From positions 874,564 through 881,550 of the forward strand of contig CP070753.1 of NCBI GenBank assembly GCA_020348765.1: DNA of 6,987 bases, given 5' to 3'. Shown one piece after another: positions 5,907 to 6,987 of the stretch. The translations under genes and the position numbers were made by a program. Within the stretch, counting starts at the first letter, position 1, and every line of letters begins with the position of its first letter. The notes under the pieces are model-generated. The model made no database searches, was not told the DNA's origin, and saw only the letters and a list, made by a program, of their open reading frames with translations. The DNA comes from Burkholderiales bacterium (GTDB lineage Bacteria > Pseudomonadota > Gammaproteobacteria > Burkholderiales > Burkholderiaceae_E).

Positions 5907-5989
5907 TACGACCGCGGCATCGCCGGCAAGTGCTCGCCGATATCGCTAGTACGACCGCGGCATCCCCAGCACGTGTTCGCCGATGTAGC
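5904..5989. repeat. 43-bp imperfect tandem duplication at the livF / acyl-CoA dehydrogenase junction
   Basis: Copy A (5904-5946) and copy B (5947-5989) are adjacent direct repeats, identical over the first 18 bases (TAGTACGACCGCGGCATC) and at 37 of 43 positions overall. Copy B encodes, on the minus strand, the last residues of the acyl-CoA dehydrogenase (YIGEHVLGMPRSY and the A of the stop). Copy A in the same sense would encode DIGEHLPAMPRSY but is outside the gene, because the stop codon at 5946-5948 falls between them. Copy A also supplies the stop codon of livF. It is either an old local duplication or the remnant of a second dehydrogenase gene. Confidence 0.88.
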
Positions 5990-6987
5990 TGAGCACCAGG
6001 TTGGTCGAGATCGGCGCGATCTGCAGGATGCGGGTCTCGCGCCACTTGCGCTCGATGTCGAACTCGCGCGCGAAGCTGAAGCCGCCGAAGGTGTTCATCG
6101 CCGCCTCGGCCGCCTTCCAGGCGGCCTCCGAGCCGAGCAGCTTGGCCAGGTTGGCCTCGGTGCCGCAGGGCCGGCCGGCATCGAACAGGGCCGCGGCCGC
6201 GCGCGCGATCATGTCCGCCCCGCGATAGTCCGCATAGGCGCGCGCGATCGGGAACTGGATGCCCTGGTTCTGCCCGATCGGCCGGCCGAACACGATCCGC
6301 TCGCTGGCGTATTCGGTGGCCCGGCGGATGAAGTAGCGCGCGTCGCCCAGGCACTCGCCGGCCACCAGGATGCGCTCGGCATTCATGCCGTCCAGGATGT
6401 AGCGGAAGCCGCGGTCCTGTTCGCCGATCAGGTTCGCGGCCGGCACGCGGACGTCCTCGAAGAACACCTCGGTGGTCTGGTGGTTGATCATCGTGTCCAG
6501 CTTGCGGATGGTCAGCCCGTTTCCGAGCGCCTCGCGAATGTCGAGCAGGAACACCGACAGGCCATCGCTGCGGCGCGCGACCTGGTCGGCCGGCGTCGTG
6601 CGCGCCAGCAGCAGCATCAGGTCCGAGTGCAGTGCGCGCGAGGTCCAGACCTTCTGCCCGTTGATCACGTAGTGCTCGCCGTCACGCACCGCGCGCGTCT
6701 TCAGCTGCGTCGTGTCCGAGCCGGTCGTGGGCTCGGTGACCCCGAAAGCCTGCAGCCGCAGCCGGCCGGCAGCGATGTCCGGCAGGTATTGCTGTTTCTG
6801 CGCCTCGCTGCCGTGCCGCAGCAGCGTGCCCATGATGTACATCTGCGCATGCACCGCGGCCGCGGTGCAGCCCGAGGCATGGATCTCCTCGAGGATCACC
6901 GCACCGGCGCGGATCGGCAGCCCCGAGCCGCCGTACTGCTCCGGAATCAGCGCGGCCAGCCAGCCCGCTTCGGTGAGCGCTTTAACG
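5946..6987 (-). CDS. Acyl-CoA dehydrogenase family protein, N-terminus cut by the window edge
   Basis: A flavoenzyme that would oxidise an acyl-CoA to the 2,3-enoyl-CoA with FAD, passing electrons to ETF. The frame is open from the right edge (first full codon at 6984-6986), giving 346 visible residues; roughly 35-45 N-terminal residues are missing. The GTG at 6897-6899 is internal, because AGWLAALIPEQYGGSGL upstream of it is a standard acyl-CoA dehydrogenase segment. Visible motifs, numbered from the first visible residue: FAD/substrate loop FGVTEPTTGSD (81-91), VWTSRA (113-118), middle beta-domain to about 190, then GMNAERILVAGE (200-211) and ERIVFGRPIGQNQGIQFPIA (229-248), and FGGFSFAREFDIERKWRE (300-317). 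The C-terminal EGT that carries the catalytic Glu in medium-chain enzymes is replaced (QIAPIST, 322-328), while Glu204 sits where isovaleryl-CoA and long-chain enzymes have theirs. Convergent with livF, 39 bp apart. A role in catabolising the imported compound is inference. Confidence 0.92.
   Translation of the reverse strand, partial: VKALTEAGWLAALIPEQYGGSGLPIRAGAVILEEIHASGCTAAAVHAQMYIMGTLLRHGSEAQKQQYLPDIAAGRLRLQAFGVTEPTTGSDTTQLKTRAVRDGEHYVINGQKVWTSRALHSDLMLLLARTTPADQVARRSDGLSVFLLDIREALGNGLTIRKLDTMINHQTTEVFFEDVRVPAANLIGEQDRGFRYILDGMNAERILVAGECLGDARYFIRRATEYASERIVFGRPIGQNQGIQFPIARAYADYRGADMIARAAAALFDAGRPCGTEANLAKLLGSEAAWKAAEAAMNTFGGFSFAREFDIERKWRETRILQIAPISTNLVLSYIGEHVLGMPRSY

Noticed and set aside
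5907..5945. Bidirectional intrinsic terminator between livF and the dehydrogenase
   Set aside because: Only short, weak inverted repeats (for example the palindrome CGATATCG at 5938-5945) and no T-tract are present.
6897..6899. GTG as the start of the acyl-CoA dehydrogenase
   Set aside because: The frame continues upstream to the window edge with a recognisable dehydrogenase segment (AGWLAALIPEQYGGSGL), so this codon is an internal valine.

Overview
The window is GC-rich, densely coded DNA of a type common in Betaproteobacteria (Burkholderiales-like). That placement rests on composition, gene style and gene content only, and no marker gene fixes the taxon. Its centre is a complete five-gene ABC importer operon of the branched-chain amino acid (HAAT/Liv) type, all on the + strand: livK (periplasmic binding protein, 1036-2205), livH (permease, 2553-3425), livM (permease, 3438-4439), livG (ATPase, 4436-5209) and livF (ATPase, 5202-5906). 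From livH onward the genes are 12 bp apart or overlap by 4 and 8 bp, so they are almost certainly cotranscribed. Both flanks carry incomplete minus-strand genes: the N-terminal part of an M24-type (creatinase/Xaa-Pro peptidase-like) protein at 1-417, and most of an acyl-CoA dehydrogenase at 5946-6987.

Layout: 1-417 is the peptidase-like gene. 418-1035 is a divergent intergenic region of about 620 bp with no credible protein gene; it holds a candidate sigma-70 promoter (504-532), a candidate sigma-54 element (585-601) and a weak -10 for the leftward gene. 2206-2552, between livK and livH, is unusually structured for the inside of an operon: a very stable stem-loop starts 8 bp after the livK stop, followed by an array of 15-bp tandem repeats that ends shortly before the livH ribosome binding site. 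The livF/acyl-CoA dehydrogenase boundary (5904-5989) contains a 43-bp imperfect direct repeat, a second, diverged copy of the dehydrogenase's last codons.

Together, LivK would capture a small amphipathic solute (branched-chain amino acid or another carboxylate/amide) in the periplasm, LivH/LivM would form the channel and LivG/LivF would drive it with ATP. The adjacent acyl-CoA dehydrogenase could act on a CoA thioester derived from the imported compound, and the peptidase-like protein on a related amide or peptide; this is inference from neighbourhood alone, and the true substrate cannot be read from the sequence. I see no mobile element, CRISPR array, tRNA or rRNA, and no convincing new multi-gene system. 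The parts most worth a second look are the livK-livH intercistronic element, the gene-end duplication, the altered ABC signature of LivG and the placement of the catalytic acid in the dehydrogenase.
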